Origin: Serinus canaria
Lineage: Eukaryota; Chordata; Aves; Passeriformes; Fringillidae
Assembly: GCF_022539315.1 (NCBI RefSeq)
Contig: NC_066317.1
Coordinates: 30,078,048 to 30,142,047, forward strand
Direction of reading: 5' to 3'
Length of the DNA: 64,000 bases
Every line of letters starts with the position of its first letter. Position 1 is the stretch's first letter. Shown piece after piece: positions 22,584-36,300 of this stretch. The notes beneath the pieces are model-generated. The model was not told where the DNA came from. It did not search any database and was given only the letters and a program-made list of their open reading frames with translations. The position numbers were made by a program, and so were the translations under genes.

Positions 22584-25500
22584 AATTTGAAGGCTCACGT
22601 ATTCCTGCTGCTTCAACTCTCTCTCAAAAATTTATCAAAACCAAACCTTTCCTTGCCCATAAGTTAGAGTCTTTAGCTATTATATTAGCTGGTTTATTTA
22701 ATGCTTATTTCCTTCCTGCTCAATTGAATGTTACTTTAGGAAAAAACCCACATTTTATAAACTATAAGCATACATAGGTTACTTATAAATTCTACGGTTG
22801 AGGACTAAATAGTTTCAACAATTTAAAGAATTTCTTTAGCACCAGAATAAGCACTTTTTGCTATTATAAATATACTTTAAAATGTTGAATACTAAATGTG
22901 TGGTATAAGGTAAGTGTAAATATCCAACTCCTATTCTCTTAAGTTCTACATCTGGCTGATTTTTATTGGGGTTTTTTGTTAATTTTTGTTGTATTATTTT
23001 GTTGTCTTTGACATTCTTCCTATTACCAACTCTAATCCCTTGGTTTTTGTCTGCATTATGCTAGCTGTGTCCTGAGATAGCTTTTGAACAATTTCTAAGG
23101 CTTGACAATATTTAATTAGTGACTTTGGCAATTTCTTTCACCCTGATTTTTCCTCAGGCATGAAATGATATAGTGAAAAAACCAGCAACTTTCCAAAAGG
23201 CAAAACCATCTTTATCAATTAAAAGCCTTGGTTTTTTTATAGTGTGCTCACATCTGTGGTGTCATTTCTAGAAAAACAGTTCTCCTTGAAATGTTTCAAT
23301 ATTTCTTACTGATCAGCTTTTTTCCTCCACTTGCTGTTTCTCACTAGTGGTGGCTGTATGGAATTTCAATCAACTTCACCCCATGACTGGTTGGCAGTAA
23401 AGCTTTGTAGATTGAAGTTGGCTGCAAAGGGAAGTGGCTAAATGACAGAATGAGCAGTCCAAGCCAAAAAACCCTCTCTCTTCACTGTCTAAAATAAATC
23501 AAAAGGTTGTGCAGTCCAGAGTAAGATTTTGCATTAGGAGGTGACTGCCTAACAAGCATATTGTAAGACTAGATATCTGAGCTTACAGTACCAGGATGGG
23601 TTTGAGATTTTTTTCCACAGATTTGGATAGCCTCAATAAATTAAGTATATTTTTGGCTGAATTTTTAACAACTACAGATTTTATTTCATCCTGAGTGGAT
23701 TAAATGTAAAACATAAACAAAAATATCCAAATTTCCAACCTTGGAAAAATTCTCTTTTAATGAAATTTTTCTTTTGTTCCTTTCTATCTGCAAAAGGCAC
23801 TAATGAATATGGTGCCTGTTTAAGGCATTGAGCTCATCCCATACCTAAGAATAACTCGGGCCATTTTCCTACATAAAATTCAGGGGCACTCTCTCTGCCT
23901 GATGCTTACATCCAGTTTGCTTGGAGTGACAGAATGAAATTTGCCCAAGAGCTCAAGATTGACCTAGTGCTGCCCTTACTGAAGTCAGAGCTACTTTTGC
24001 CACTGAGAGACAGGATTAGGAGCAGATATGATCAAACAGAGCCCTCTAGAAGGCATTAAAAAACATGGTTCTGGCTTTTAATTTGCCTGTCATAAAGAGG
24101 AGAAAGCAGTGAGAACATAGTTTTTGTGATCTTTGAGTATTTGTAAAGCTTGAAAGAGATGTGCCATATAAGAGTGTTGCACACACTGTGCCCCGTTTGC
24201 AGGACTGGTACAGAAACAAAAAGAAGAAAAGAAACCCAAAGCATTTTAATTAGCTCTTGCTGCTATCTTAGAAAATAAATGCTTAGAAGAGCTGAATGAA
24301 TGTGGGGATCTTAAATATTTCATCAGTGATTAGGAGTGCATTTGGTTTATGTTGATTTATATATGTTGGTAATTCTCTGCAAACATCAATCTTTATCCTG
24401 TTCTTCATATATCATGGCTGAGCAATCATATATTGCTTGCTTGCCACTAGACTCATTAGCATATTCTCCATCCTTCTTTTTATGAAAAAAACGAACCAGA
24501 ATACATCAAATCTCCCTCTTACTCAGGATGTAAAATATCCTTCCCCAGGCAAAACTAACTCTTAATTTTGAAAAGAAATTTCATTAATTGCTTTTCTGTT
24601 AGCAATCAATAACTAAAAGAATTCTGTTTTTAATTCCTTAAAATTAAATTATTGTGTAGTTCATTAACCATGGTTCTAATTGGATGCGATATTCTTTTAG
24701 GAGTTTTTAAAAAACTTTATGTATCACCTGGTAAATATTTTGGATAAGTTGATTATATAGTATTAGAATTATAGGTTTAGAATTATATCAAATGATATTG
24801 AATCTGAATTGCTCAACCATGGTGGAAGGAAATTTGAAGTTTGATCAATCCAAAGACAAAGGACACTTGCATTTCTGCTTCAGAATTCCAGCCAGGTTAC
24901 TTCTACAAGATTTTGCCCCAAATCTGCAATGATCTCTTAGGGATGGGTTATTTTAATGACTAAGTACAAAAAGTTCCTGTTCTAAAACAGATAGATTGAT
25001 ACAAACTTGAAAGATATATCGGGGAGAAATTCCAAAATGATGACTTTGTGGTGATATAAAATCTTTTTTCTCCAACTAGCTTAAACCAGTAAATTAAATT
25101 TAAAAAGCCTTACCATTCATTTTTTCTCTTTTTAGAAACCACCATTGTTATATGTGCAAATTCATTCCTTATTTCAGATACTTTAGAGCACATATGAACT
25201 TAATGTTGTTTGAGGGTTGAGTTTCTGTTATCCAACTAGCAAAAACCAAGCAAATTTTAAATGGTATCTGACTGGAGGATGAAGTACCTTTGCCTATTTT
25301 GAGGACCACTGTGGTTTCTGTGGTAACAGAAGAGGAGCCTAACAGCATGCAGAGCTTAATATTCCTTTCTATTTCTTTTTTTAAATATATTTAATAGTAG
25401 GACACTTAGAATTATTTGTAGCTACTTAAATATAGATGCCAGACTGATAGTATTTGCACTTCTAATTACTATGAGAATCAGAACTCTACCTGTAAACTGC

Positions 25501-28500
25501 AGATCAAGGTGACAATCATCAATATATTGATATGGAAACCACTGTAATTGGAATTTCTTACTGTACCATGTGACATCTCAGTTTTGATGTAAGATAAAGT
25601 GTTTTACTTTACAGTTTTATCAGTGCCATTTAGTCCCTGAGAATGTGTAGGATTACTTTGAGCATGGGTAGACCCATTGTATGCACAGTATTTTAGAATC
25701 AGTTCCACAAAATTAGAGATAAGTGAATTTCATGTGATGAGACATATAACCTCTGTCCAACCTGGCCAGAGATACAGAATAAACTCAAACAATAGACTAC
25801 ACCTTAAAAAGGGAAAACATTTCAGTGAATTTATTAGAGTTCTTCCTGGATGGAAGAACTAACTGGGTTTATCTAATATAAAGAGAAGAGAAAAAAGGCA
25901 GCAGGAAAGTTGAAGGGAAGTATTCATCACAGTGAGGTAAGATCAGGCAAGAATGATACAGTTCAGTTTTCAGCAAGGAAGTTTTCTACTACATATTACT
26001 GGAAAACTTGCTAAGGGTGAAGATAATAAAGAACTGAAATAAATTGCCTATAAAGTTTGGATTTTCCACTTTGGAAACCTTCAAGAAGTGATTGCTTGTA
26101 GATCTGTCAAGTTGATTTCTGTCTTCAGGCACAGTTAAGGACAAAACAAGTGCTTTAATACCTATCTGCTATGATTCCTGCATAATTTTCTTTGATAAAT
26201 TAACTGTGAGACTTCTAAAAAAAGCTAATATATTTCATCAGTGAGTGCTTCAATATTAGCCAAGAGAAAAAAACAAAGAAGCACTGTTATGAAAAAGAAA
26301 AAAAGAGAGAGTGGTTTAGAAAATAAGATTTCTTTCAGAGCTGTTGTTACAATACTACTACCACAAAAAGTGTTAAAGCCTTGCCAGTGACTTTTATGAA
26401 AGATAAGCTAGTACTACTGAAAGTGTACTTTGAAATTCCCATTTCTGACAATATACACACTGTAATTTAAAATAATAATAGAATAAGAGAACATTAATAC
26501 CAAAATCAAATTCATTAGACAGCAACTCTACTATTTTATTTCAAGATACCTCCCAGTTTAGTTGCTATTGTATACTGTATGTTTTCAGCAAAAACTATAT
26601 TGTGGTACTTTAGTGCAAACAATCCTCTTTCCTCCACAAGATCTTTATATATAAATAGCTTCAATGTATGTCACAAATTGTTCACAGATTGCACAGGAAG
26701 GCAGCATCACTTGATTTTAGATTACACTTCAGGATCTGTACAGCAGACATTGCAGCTCTTGAGAATGTGCAATTCCAGATGCCTTTCCCTAGTTATTGAC
26801 TTCTCCCCTGCTTCTGAAACCTATAAAGAGATTTTTCTAAGACTTTTTCTGTGAGAATTTAGAACAGCACACTAGGATCTGAACATGCATATAATCTCCA
26901 AATCACACTGTTGCCTCCTCATAAACCCAGCTAAGCTAGGTAATAGTGCTTCTCTTATCCAGTTTTGTCCTGCCTAATAGTCCACAAACAACTTGCAATA
27001 ACAGAGTTGAATCAATGAATAATAAAACAGCAGATGGAAATAAATGTCACTGCAAGCAGGGTGATATGCACATCTAGGTCATAAACTGTAACTGTCTGCT
27101 GCTTTGGGAAGGAGTGTTTCTAGAACACCTTTTTAGTAAACACAGCATTCTTACTAGCTCTAGATTGTGTGGTTCAACAGAAAACTCATTCCTCTGTGCC
27201 TGCTGTTGTGCCTGGTCTTCAAATGCTCCTCATGACCTCTCCCATGAGTGATTCTCTACTGCCTTGATACACCTCAGACATGAACCAGCAGAGCAAATGG
27301 AGTAAAGGAGTGAATGAATGAAGCATATACAGCTAGGGAAAGAGTTTTCTCCCAGACACTATATTCTCATAGCTTCAGCATTCCTACAATTAATTATTTT
27401 GACTCAGGCAGTGTGACACACATACACTGAACATTCTTCCATCCCAAAACTTCACAAGTGGTTTGCCTTAGTTATGTAATTTAATCAATTTTACTTTGCT
27501 AAGTACCGACTTATCATGGTCATTGTTTCTTCTGTTTTGGCCATTTTGCCTAAATTTCTCAATCTTTCTGCGTCATGCTTCTTTTGAAGGTGTGGGAAAG
27601 TCAAGACATGTCTAGCAGAACTAGCTAGAAAAGAGAAATTGGTGCTGCTATCAAAACTGAGGTAAAGAAAGCATTAAGTAGCTTTTATTTGCCACTGTGT
27701 TTCCCCTGCATCCAATAAAGGATGGAGATTTTCCTTAGCCCTCCTTTTGTTGCTAATGTATTTATAGAAACATTTTTATTGTCTTTTATAGCAGCAACCA
27801 GATGAAGTCCTAGTAGGGGTTTCCCCCTTCTAATTTTCTACCTACATGACCTCACAAGACACTTGGAGTCCTCCTAAGATGTCTGCCCCTTCTCTAAAGG
27901 TCATAAATTGACTGTAACAGACTCCCACCAGGATTTCTGCCTTGTTGGTCTATAAATACTCAATCCTATCATCACCATCACTGGCTCTAAACAATTGAAG
28001 CACTCCCTAGTATATGCAGGGTCACACCACTGCATCCTAAAAGGTAAAGTTTGAAATGGAAAAATGAAGTGATAGCCTGAGTCTAAATGCAGAAATGTAA
28101 AGTTCTGATTGTATTGTGTTTTATTGAAAGTGACTACATTCTGGCTATGAGAACAGAAAATTCTTTCTTATCAGTGACCACTAAAAATGATTTTAAAACT
28201 ATTTAAAAATTTAATTTGTTTTCTTACTTGTTAAAAATCAATATACTTTATCTTAACTAATTTGAATAACTTTGTATCATTGGCTACTTTTTGAAGATAA
28301 TATTTACTCTCTTTTCTAGTGATTCAATTAATGATTATTCATTAATAAGTATGCTGAACCACACAGACCCTCTCAATTTTCCAAAGGTTACTTCTCTCCT
28401 CTGAGAAAATTATCAATTATTCTGTGTTTCTATCTTGTGTCTTTCCCTTAGTTATTTATTCAAGTGAGAAACACAGACCTGGTTTGACACTAATCACTGA

Positions 28501-29143
28501 AGCAAGCTGCTTAATAGTATAAAAGCATTGCTGCTGTGATAGAGTTTATTAGAACTGCTCACTCTGCCTAGTCATTATCCACAGGAAGGATTAATACAGA
28601 TTTACCTATTGTAAAAATTTCATGCCAAGATCGTATGAGAAAAAAAAACCAAAGAAATTGCCCGTCAATATCTTCAGTGCAGTGCAGCTTAGTGGGATCT
28701 CAATAACATGAAGAGTGCTGAAGTGACATTAGAAAAGATAAGTAGATGGCAGCAGTTATTCACTAAACAGGTCTGACTTACCCCATATCAAAAGATTTAG
28801 CAACAGTTCTCCCTAGAACAACAGGAGCCAGGACAACTAAGTTACTTGTTGTTCTTCAGTATTCAAGAATAGCTCAGAGATGTGTCTGTAAAGGATACTA
28901 CCTTGTTATATATATTCCTTTGTCTTATGGCTGCCTCTGAAAATGAAGGGAAACAAGAAACCTCCAAGGCTGAGACCCATGCAGGAATTGCAGGAATTGT
29001 CACGTTCGTTCGAGTGAGGTGAAATGGCCAGAAGTCTCAATAGTGTTGTGATAAATAAATTAATGCATCATTAGTGCAAGACATCCACATGATGTAGGCT
29101 AAGACATGCTGAAATTATTTGTTCTTTCAGTTTGGATGGTTGG

Positions 29144-29175
29144 TTTTTTTGTTTGCTTGGTTTTTTTGTTTGCTT

Positions 29176-29229
<54 letters not shown>
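29144..29229. repeat. T52 tract preceded by two 17-bp tandem copies
   Basis: Two perfect 17-bp copies of seven T followed by gtttgcttgg (29144-29160, 29161-29177) lead straight into 52 consecutive T (29178-29229). On the minus strand this reads as A52, but no polyadenylation signal or retrocopy body precedes it. It is best called a low-complexity slippage tract, and its true length may be wrong in the assembly. Confidence 0.95.
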
Positions 29230-29230
<1 letters not shown>

Positions 29231-31281
29231 TTCCAGTCCCAGTAAAATGACACTATTAGGAATATACTCTTTTTATTCTGGAGTCAATTTACTTTTACTT
29301 GCTGCTGCTTGAGGGTTAATGTTAAACAAAAAGGCCCCAAATATGTGAGTCCAGTAAGCTATTAGTAAGCTATTTATATAGCTTACTAAATCAAGAATTC
29401 ATTCTCAGCAGCATTGAACCTAAAACCAGCATAAAAATAAAACCAAGTGATTTTGTTACAATTATGGGCAGAATCTAAAAAAAAAGAAAGTTGAAGGTAC
29501 AGGTAAATTGCAGGTAAAATTTGCTGTGCAAATAACTAAGAATATAAGGAGTCATTCATAGAGAAGCAGAAAAAGCTCCCAATAGTAGAAGGTAGATAAT
29601 TGTAACAATCTGTCCAAATATTTCACTATAAATTAACTGAAAAGGAGTTATAATGAAGAAAGACTAAGATCACAGTTCATTGAACGGTTCAATGTAGTTG
29701 AGTTCCTGAAGTGATATGGTATGGATTAAGGGCTCAGCTTTATTGGGTCAAAGGATTAATTGTCCTTTTAAGGTGAAACTTCACGAGCTTGCTGAGCCAG
29801 TTTAACAGAGAGTGGGTTGGGGGAATGTGTGCTACTTTTAGCAGCAGCAATTGCCTGTTATCTGGAGAGACTTCCCCTTTCTAAATCTTTAGCTATAATG
29901 CCTTACAGTGTCTAGAGAGAAATGGGAAAACTGTGGAAGTCAGGAGAAAAAACCTCACAAGATTCTGAAGAGGTAGAGAAGGAGAATTTATTTTGCCTAA
30001 GTGGGCAGTAGTTGAAAACCTCAGTTATCCATCACTTAGTTTGGATGATAGTCAAAGACCTTGTTATGTTTATGGGTAAGAATCTATTTGTAAGTGATTT
30101 AATTGTGCAGGAAAAAAACCATGTCTGCAGTGTCTTAAGTTAAATTTATGGCATTTGCAATATTGGAAACAATTTGTAATAATTTACAACTTTATGTCAT
30201 TTTTAGGTTGTATTTTTAGGTTCTTTCATATATTTGACTCTTTATTCAGAGAGATAACCATTGGACAGTTTTAATACTTGGAGAGCATAAAAAAATAGTC
30301 CAAGTGACCTTGCCTAATACCACCTGTTTGTCACACTGGTGACTGAAACTTAGGTCTTCTAATTGTCAGCCAAGTACTTATTCCTGCTCTGTTTTTTTTC
30401 TAGGTAAATTTAACAGAACTAGTCCTGTTGATGTGAATAAACAGCAGCTACAGAACACTGTTTTTTTAAAAAAGAAATGTAACCCTTACCAATACTGCGA
30501 TTGTTATAATGGGAATGGAGGTAAAATGGCTTAAAAATGTGAGTCTCAGCTTTTGATATAAAATGCATATCCAGGGGAGGAATTTAAAATTTCCTTTTTT
30601 ACTCCTTTGTAAAAGCTTTGTCTTGTTTAGTGGCATGTTATCTTTAGAGGCATGTAACTTGTGGTCAGAAGATTCTCTAAGCAATATCTGGTATTTTGAG
30701 ATCTCCAGGTGATGATTCCAAGAACTTAATCTTGGGCCTTTTTTCTAGATACACAACTTTTATGTTCTGGTTCACGGTAAAGTCTTGGCTTTGTTTGTTT
30801 GTTTGTTCTGTTTGTGATTTTTTTCTTATGCTGCGCTTTTTTGTTCACAATATAGTCGTGTCAGTAGGGGAAAATAACTTTAAAACTCTAATTTGCCTGT
30901 CTGAATCATAGACATGCCATATAAACAATTCATTTTGACCCACATCTGCTTAGTGTTTTCACCCTTTGAGAATAGGTTGTTAGAGAAGCTCTGGTGTATA
31001 AATGTCATTTATGGAAAAACAGGCGAAAATACCAGGTGGCATTTTGCTGTAACAACGTGGTCACTTCAAAGCTCATGGTATTACTGCTACTGTGTGGTAT
31101 CCTAGTCTTGTAACTAATGACAACAGAGATCCCTGCTGAGCTTAATTTTTCTGAGGTTTCTATAAATGGTGCAAAAAACTCATTAGAGTTACAGTGCTTT
31201 GTGCAGGCCTGAAACTTTTGTACACTTTTCTTTTTCTTGATAATCTTTGTGAAAAGATTTTTAACACTAGACAAACACTTC
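29230..31281. other. Noncoding stretch, nothing recognised
   Basis: AT-rich sequence with no supported gene. It holds a 12-bp-arm hairpin (29362-29389) and a short gttt run (about 30791-30807). Confidence 0.5.
29362..29389. repeat. Inverted repeat, 12-bp arms
   Basis: ttagtaagctat (29362-29373) and atagcttactaa (29378-29389) are perfectly complementary with a 4-nt loop. An extra direct copy of agtaagctat lies just upstream, so this arose from a small duplication-inversion. Confidence 0.75.
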
Positions 31282-31298
31282 TTTTTTTTTTTTTTTTT
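31282..31298. repeat. T17 homopolymer
   Basis: Seventeen consecutive T. No retrocopy is evident on the minus strand. Confidence 0.9.
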
Positions 31299-32680
31299 GA
31301 TGTGTTTACTGCCTAGTGTATTTACCTTACATGCTTCCCAAATCACTTGGTAACACTGCAAATCAGTCAGTACCTGTAAAATGGAAGACCAAATGGGCTG
31401 AGTTTCTCAATGACAGAGATAAGAGGTGATTTGATAATACCTACTGACAACTCAAGCTCACAATTCCTTTTTCATCTTATTCTCATCTGTGTGCTTCATG
31501 CTACTCTCTGTGCTCAATTATTAAGAGATATACAAGATTATATGTAAATGCTTTCATAGCTGTCTATATTGAACCATTTTAGCAGTACTAATGGTAAATA
31601 TTGTCAGCCAATATAGTGGAAATCATATTCTAATACTACTATGATTGAAATCAGGTTTGGGAAATAGCTCCAAATCGACTCTTTTTAAGACTTCAAATGC
31701 ATGGCACCTTAGAAGGATCTCTGCCTATGGCTCTAGCGTTAGAATTATTTTAGAGAGAGTCTCAGGTATTCAGGAGACTTGAAAAAGATGGAAGCAACCA
31801 ATGTAAATCTCTTCAGAGGTTAAATGTACAAATCTTCAGTTCTTTTGAAGATTTCAAATACATTTTTTAATATCTTTTTCATTATATTATTTGAAATGCT
31901 ACTTAGAAATAGAAGGAAAAAAGTGCCTATCATTTTCTCACGAAACCACTGTGTCTTCTCTCTGCATCTTGAATGAAGTCACTGGCATTTAAAGTGAGAT
32001 ACCTCTCAGGGAGGCAATCTGCCTTTCACTTGCATTTATTATTTCCTTAAAAGTCTTTTGAAATAGGCAAATAAACAATCACAAAAATTTCAAGTAATTA
32101 CTGCACTTAATTTTGACATTTCCTGTTTATTAATAAAGCATTACAGGTTTCCATTTGTTTCATCATATTTAATTTAATAAACTTTTAAACACTGGAAATG
32201 TTTCTGAACAGAGCACTGTTACAACCCATCCCTGTCAGTGAGGGTAACTCAGGTTCTTGTAATAGCTGATTCCTCAGGGGGCTCTGGTAACCCTTTAGGT
32301 CTCCCTTAGAGTGAAATGACACTGAATGACTGGTGTTTATGAATAAACACATACACACACACAAATATATATATTATGGTTTACTTTAGTACAGTTTTGT
32401 GGCAATGGAAAGCAGGAATGTACCCATTTTGGTTGATATGATCTACAGAAATGCAGCAACAGAAAGGAATAAAAATAACACTTCAGAAAATGTATTGGGG
32501 TGGGGGGGGAAGATAAAGAAAGGATAAGAGTAGAAAGACATCACCACCTGTTGATCTGGAGATGAAACTTGATTGTTGCAGTTTCAATGTCTGCTTGCCA
32601 AAGTGATGGTTGCAATCTTGATCCACCAGGAGTGGGGAAATTCCATGAAACACAAAGTCCAACTGGGTAAAACACACAGA
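31299..32680. other. Noncoding stretch with simple repeats
   Basis: No gene recognised. A short mixed CA/TA microsatellite is at 32346-32376, and a G-rich run (ggggtgggggggga) is at about 32497-32510. Confidence 0.5.
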
Positions 32681-33345
32681 GGTTAGATTGGAAACACCCC
32701 ACTACCTCCTCTGGGTGGGAGTTTGTCTCTTTCAACACTGTGGATCATGCACAGTCCTCTATTGGAAGGCCCCAGAAATGAGTCTGGGGGGTACTTTGGG
32801 GGTCTCTGATGGTTTCTGAGCCCTTCTAAGACACGAAGCCACCTGTCAAGTCAGAGCAGTTGAGCCAGCCATGCCTGGTGAGAAGGGATGAAGGTTCTTA
32901 GGCCCACATGTGTGAATGTGAATGTCCCGTATGGATGTGACCTCGCCAGGCTGGGTTGGGGGAGGACATTGGAATGATAAAAAGCACTGCCCACCTTGCA
33001 GGATCTGCTTATCATCATCCATTTCCCTTATCTGGCTCAAACCCCAGAGCCTCTGGTAGCAAGTGTTCACCCCTCTGTCTTTGGAGACCAGAGGCTTTGC
33101 CACTACATGCTCAAAACCTCCCTCCTGCGTATCTGGTCCCAGCAAAGCACCCTGCCACCTCCACAGATGGCCAAATACTTGAGCCATTAACCATTCACAT
33201 CCCTGTCCCTCACAAGCACCAAACATTTGAGAAGGACAGATTAGACACATTGGCTTTTCTGACTCACTATACATTGTGTATTTTGGCTTATTAACACTAT
33301 ATAAGCTCCAGATCTCAGCATTTTGACCATAAAATAATTGCATAA
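32681..33345 (-). other. GC-richer block with the longest open frame, not recognised
   Basis: The minus strand is open for 165 codons (32846-33343), the longest frame in the window. The plus strand is also open for 112 codons over much of the same DNA, which argues that low stop density comes from composition. I recognise no domain, signal peptide or repeat in the conceptual product, and no clear promoter or splice pattern frames it. A tatata-like tatatag lies just upstream of the frame on the minus strand. I lean towards an old mobile-element fragment or chance. A lineage-specific gene is possible but unsupported. Confidence 0.2.
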
Positions 33346-36300
33346 CAAACCAGTCAAGTAGTTGAGGTTGACCTATGAGTATGTTTCATTTCTGGTATTA
33401 CAATTCTTTCCAAAGCCTGTTTAAGTCAATAGATTCTTGCTGACAATGCTATTTCGGACATGACCTAAAAGTAAACCTGTCTCATTCCTCACTGAGTGTT
33501 GCTATTGAAACCAGGGAGGAATTAGTCACTACGGCTGATTTTCAAAACTGAAGTTCTGCTCAGTCTTGAGAACCTGAACTTCTCTGAGTAGGATTCTTGC
33601 TGTATTTTAATGACCTGGAAGTTAACCATCATTGTTTGACAGGTCTTTAGGCTCCTTCTCTGCTTCTTGTAGATAAATATGGACCTCCAACCCGGGACAG
33701 GCATGTAAAGTAGATGGGCTATTTAGAAGAATATACATAAATAAAGATCATACTTAGGTGAGACTGAATCCTATTTTTTTATTTAAATTCTCATAGTCTC
33801 ACCCCAAAATGAACCTCTGACTAGTTCTGTAAGCATATGTTAAAGTAAGTAGTTGACTTTGGATCTGTCAGTAAGGAATTCTTGAGACAGAATGTAGAAT
33901 AAATAATAGCCATTGAAAATACTGAATTCAAGTCTCTCCATTTCATATTGAGTGCTCTGGTTACCAGCTTGTAGAAATATTTCTGCCTTTTTTTATTTAG
34001 CCTGTAATTATTCTGTAATTGAGAAACAATTTTCATAGGTGAGTGCCTTGTTCCAGACTAGGTTATAGCCTGCTAATCAACCTTTTTTCATGAGATAAGT
34101 GCATAGCTCCTTAGTCAAAAGACATAATGAACCTTACTGTCTTCTATATTAAAGATGGCAGACCTATGCAAAATACAAGTGAGGCATCACTTCCAGGTAA
34201 TGTACTCAGAATCCTGGCTGCCTCAGGAAAAGTGGTGTGTGAGCAAGGTCTTGTAAGATCTAAGTTAAATGAGAGCTACACTGAAAATTAAGTGTTCACT
34301 CTCTTTGTGCATCTGACACAGTGTTTCTGCTGGCTTGGTCATCTGCCTCTTTCTCAAGATTTTCTCTAAGATGTTTTCTCAGCTCTGTCAGTTCCCCAGG
34401 GAGAGTTATTTGCAAGTTTTGATTTTAAGTCTGGCAGAGATTCAGTACTGGCAAGGATATTTCAGAAAGGTAACACATTTTCAATGTGTCTCAAAACTAA
34501 TGAGTGATTCTTTATTTATATCTTGATAAAGTCTTATTTCCTCTAGCTGTGTAATGATTCAAAGAAAAATTAGAAGTCTATTTCAATGCCTGATGTTTAA
34601 ACAGGACATTAACAAAACTTGTCTCTTTCTCGCTACAAACCCATTGTAATATAGCATTGAATGTGTTTATATTTCCATTCTGTTGTTTATGAATAAATGC
34701 AGATAAGTAGTAGTAAACCAAACTGGGATCTATTGTGATAGATTGAGCCAGTACAATAGTACTGCAAGCTAACTGTCAACCTTTTCTTCCCATCTTGGTA
34801 TTGCAGTTTGGAATTACCCTCTGGAAGGATCCCAGTGAGGCAGGTTGGAATACAGAATTAACAGAAGGAAATGGCTTATCATCATTTTCTTTAGGATGCT
34901 ACCCTAAATTCTCTTAAGGCTTAAACTGGATTTTTCTTTCTCAGATACATATAAGACTACAACTTCCGTAATGATTTTCTTATTCTAAAGTCTTTGTACT
35001 CTATTTTCAAGGTCTATTAAGTAATTACTTTTTGCTGTTATAAACATTTTAAAAACCATATTTTTGTTATTTGTAACCTTACAGAGTGATGTTTGCACCC
35101 ATTTAATTGTGTGACTACATGTATTCAGGCACTAATTTAACTTCTACTTGTCTTGATGTCTAAGAAATAGAAAAATCTGTGCTGGTTTTGAATTTTGTAT
35201 GTATTGGTGTGTGTGTCCTTACTTTCCCAGAAGCCCATCATGGACAGCTTAAATATGTGTACCAAATTATTTATACAGAGAACTAGCAGTATGACTTTGA
35301 ACTAATTCCCATTTGCCTGCTAAACAGAAAGAATAATTGGGCATCATGATAAAGTATTATTTACCACTGAGGACAAAATTTTGCCTCTCAGGGGCGAACA
35401 AATCATTAGGCTGATTTGAAAAGGAGCTATTTTATTTGTCAATCTGGATTGGGAATCACTGTGTAAATAAATGAATGGCCTTTCTAGAAGCAAGCAATAT
35501 ATCTCTGCAAGTTGTGCCAAAGCTCATGTGTATGCTGTGTCAGTGTATGCCATGTTTATGGATGGATATAAGATGAAGGAGCACTAATAGCTGACTACGT
35601 TGTTGCTATTTTTTCAGGGGTTATAGATACTATTTCCAGAATCTCAGCTTTTCTCAGCCTGCCATGTTATCTGCATAGTGCTCATTTTTTTTCTATCACT
35701 CTGCACTAAATTCTCCTAAATGCATAATCCTTTTAAATGTGGTGTCATACATAGGCTATTACTGTGTTCACTTGGTGCATGACTGCCTGTTCAGTTGTGG
35801 TGACTGAATTATGTGCCTTAGACCTCAGTTTCTATGATAACTGTCTTTGAATCAGTCCCTGTTTCAAAAGTGGGGTAGTTATTTTGCAGGAGTGAAGCAG
35901 AGGAGTGCTGCTGCTACCCTTTTGTCATGTATCTAGAATAAAAGGGAGCGTGTTCCAGTGCAAGGAGACTACTTGGTGAGGCTTGAATACAGCTGGGAAC
36001 AATGTTTTTTTCCTGGATTTATTTCTTAAAATAAATATATGACACAGAAACAGAGATGAATCTATAGAATCCATAATGTAATGACAGATTTTTCAGGAAG
36101 GAGGATCTATGCTGCCAAGTTCTATGGGGAAAGAGAATAAATACTAAATTCTCTTAGCAGAGAGTAAAGAAGTAAATCCGGTTAGCAAAATCGTTCTTTT
36201 AAAATGCTTTTAGATCAACAGAATATTTTACTGAGGTTGATCCCTAAATTTGGCTTCTGGAACATCTGAGGCTTTCTAGATGTTGACAGATATCTTTAGC

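Larger units (their letters stand above)
20902..29143. other. Long noncoding stretch, nothing recognised apart from listed sites
   Basis: More than 8 kb of AT-rich sequence with no exon, RNA gene or identifiable mobile element. All open frames are under 92 codons and unremarkable. The structured elements inside are the 24-bp tandem duplication at 21189 and the palindrome at 22564, listed separately. Confidence 0.5.

Noticed and set aside
29178..29229. A52 on the minus strand as the tail of a processed pseudogene
   Set aside because: No polyadenylation signal or recognisable transcript body precedes it on the minus strand, and flanking duplicated T-rich units point to slippage.
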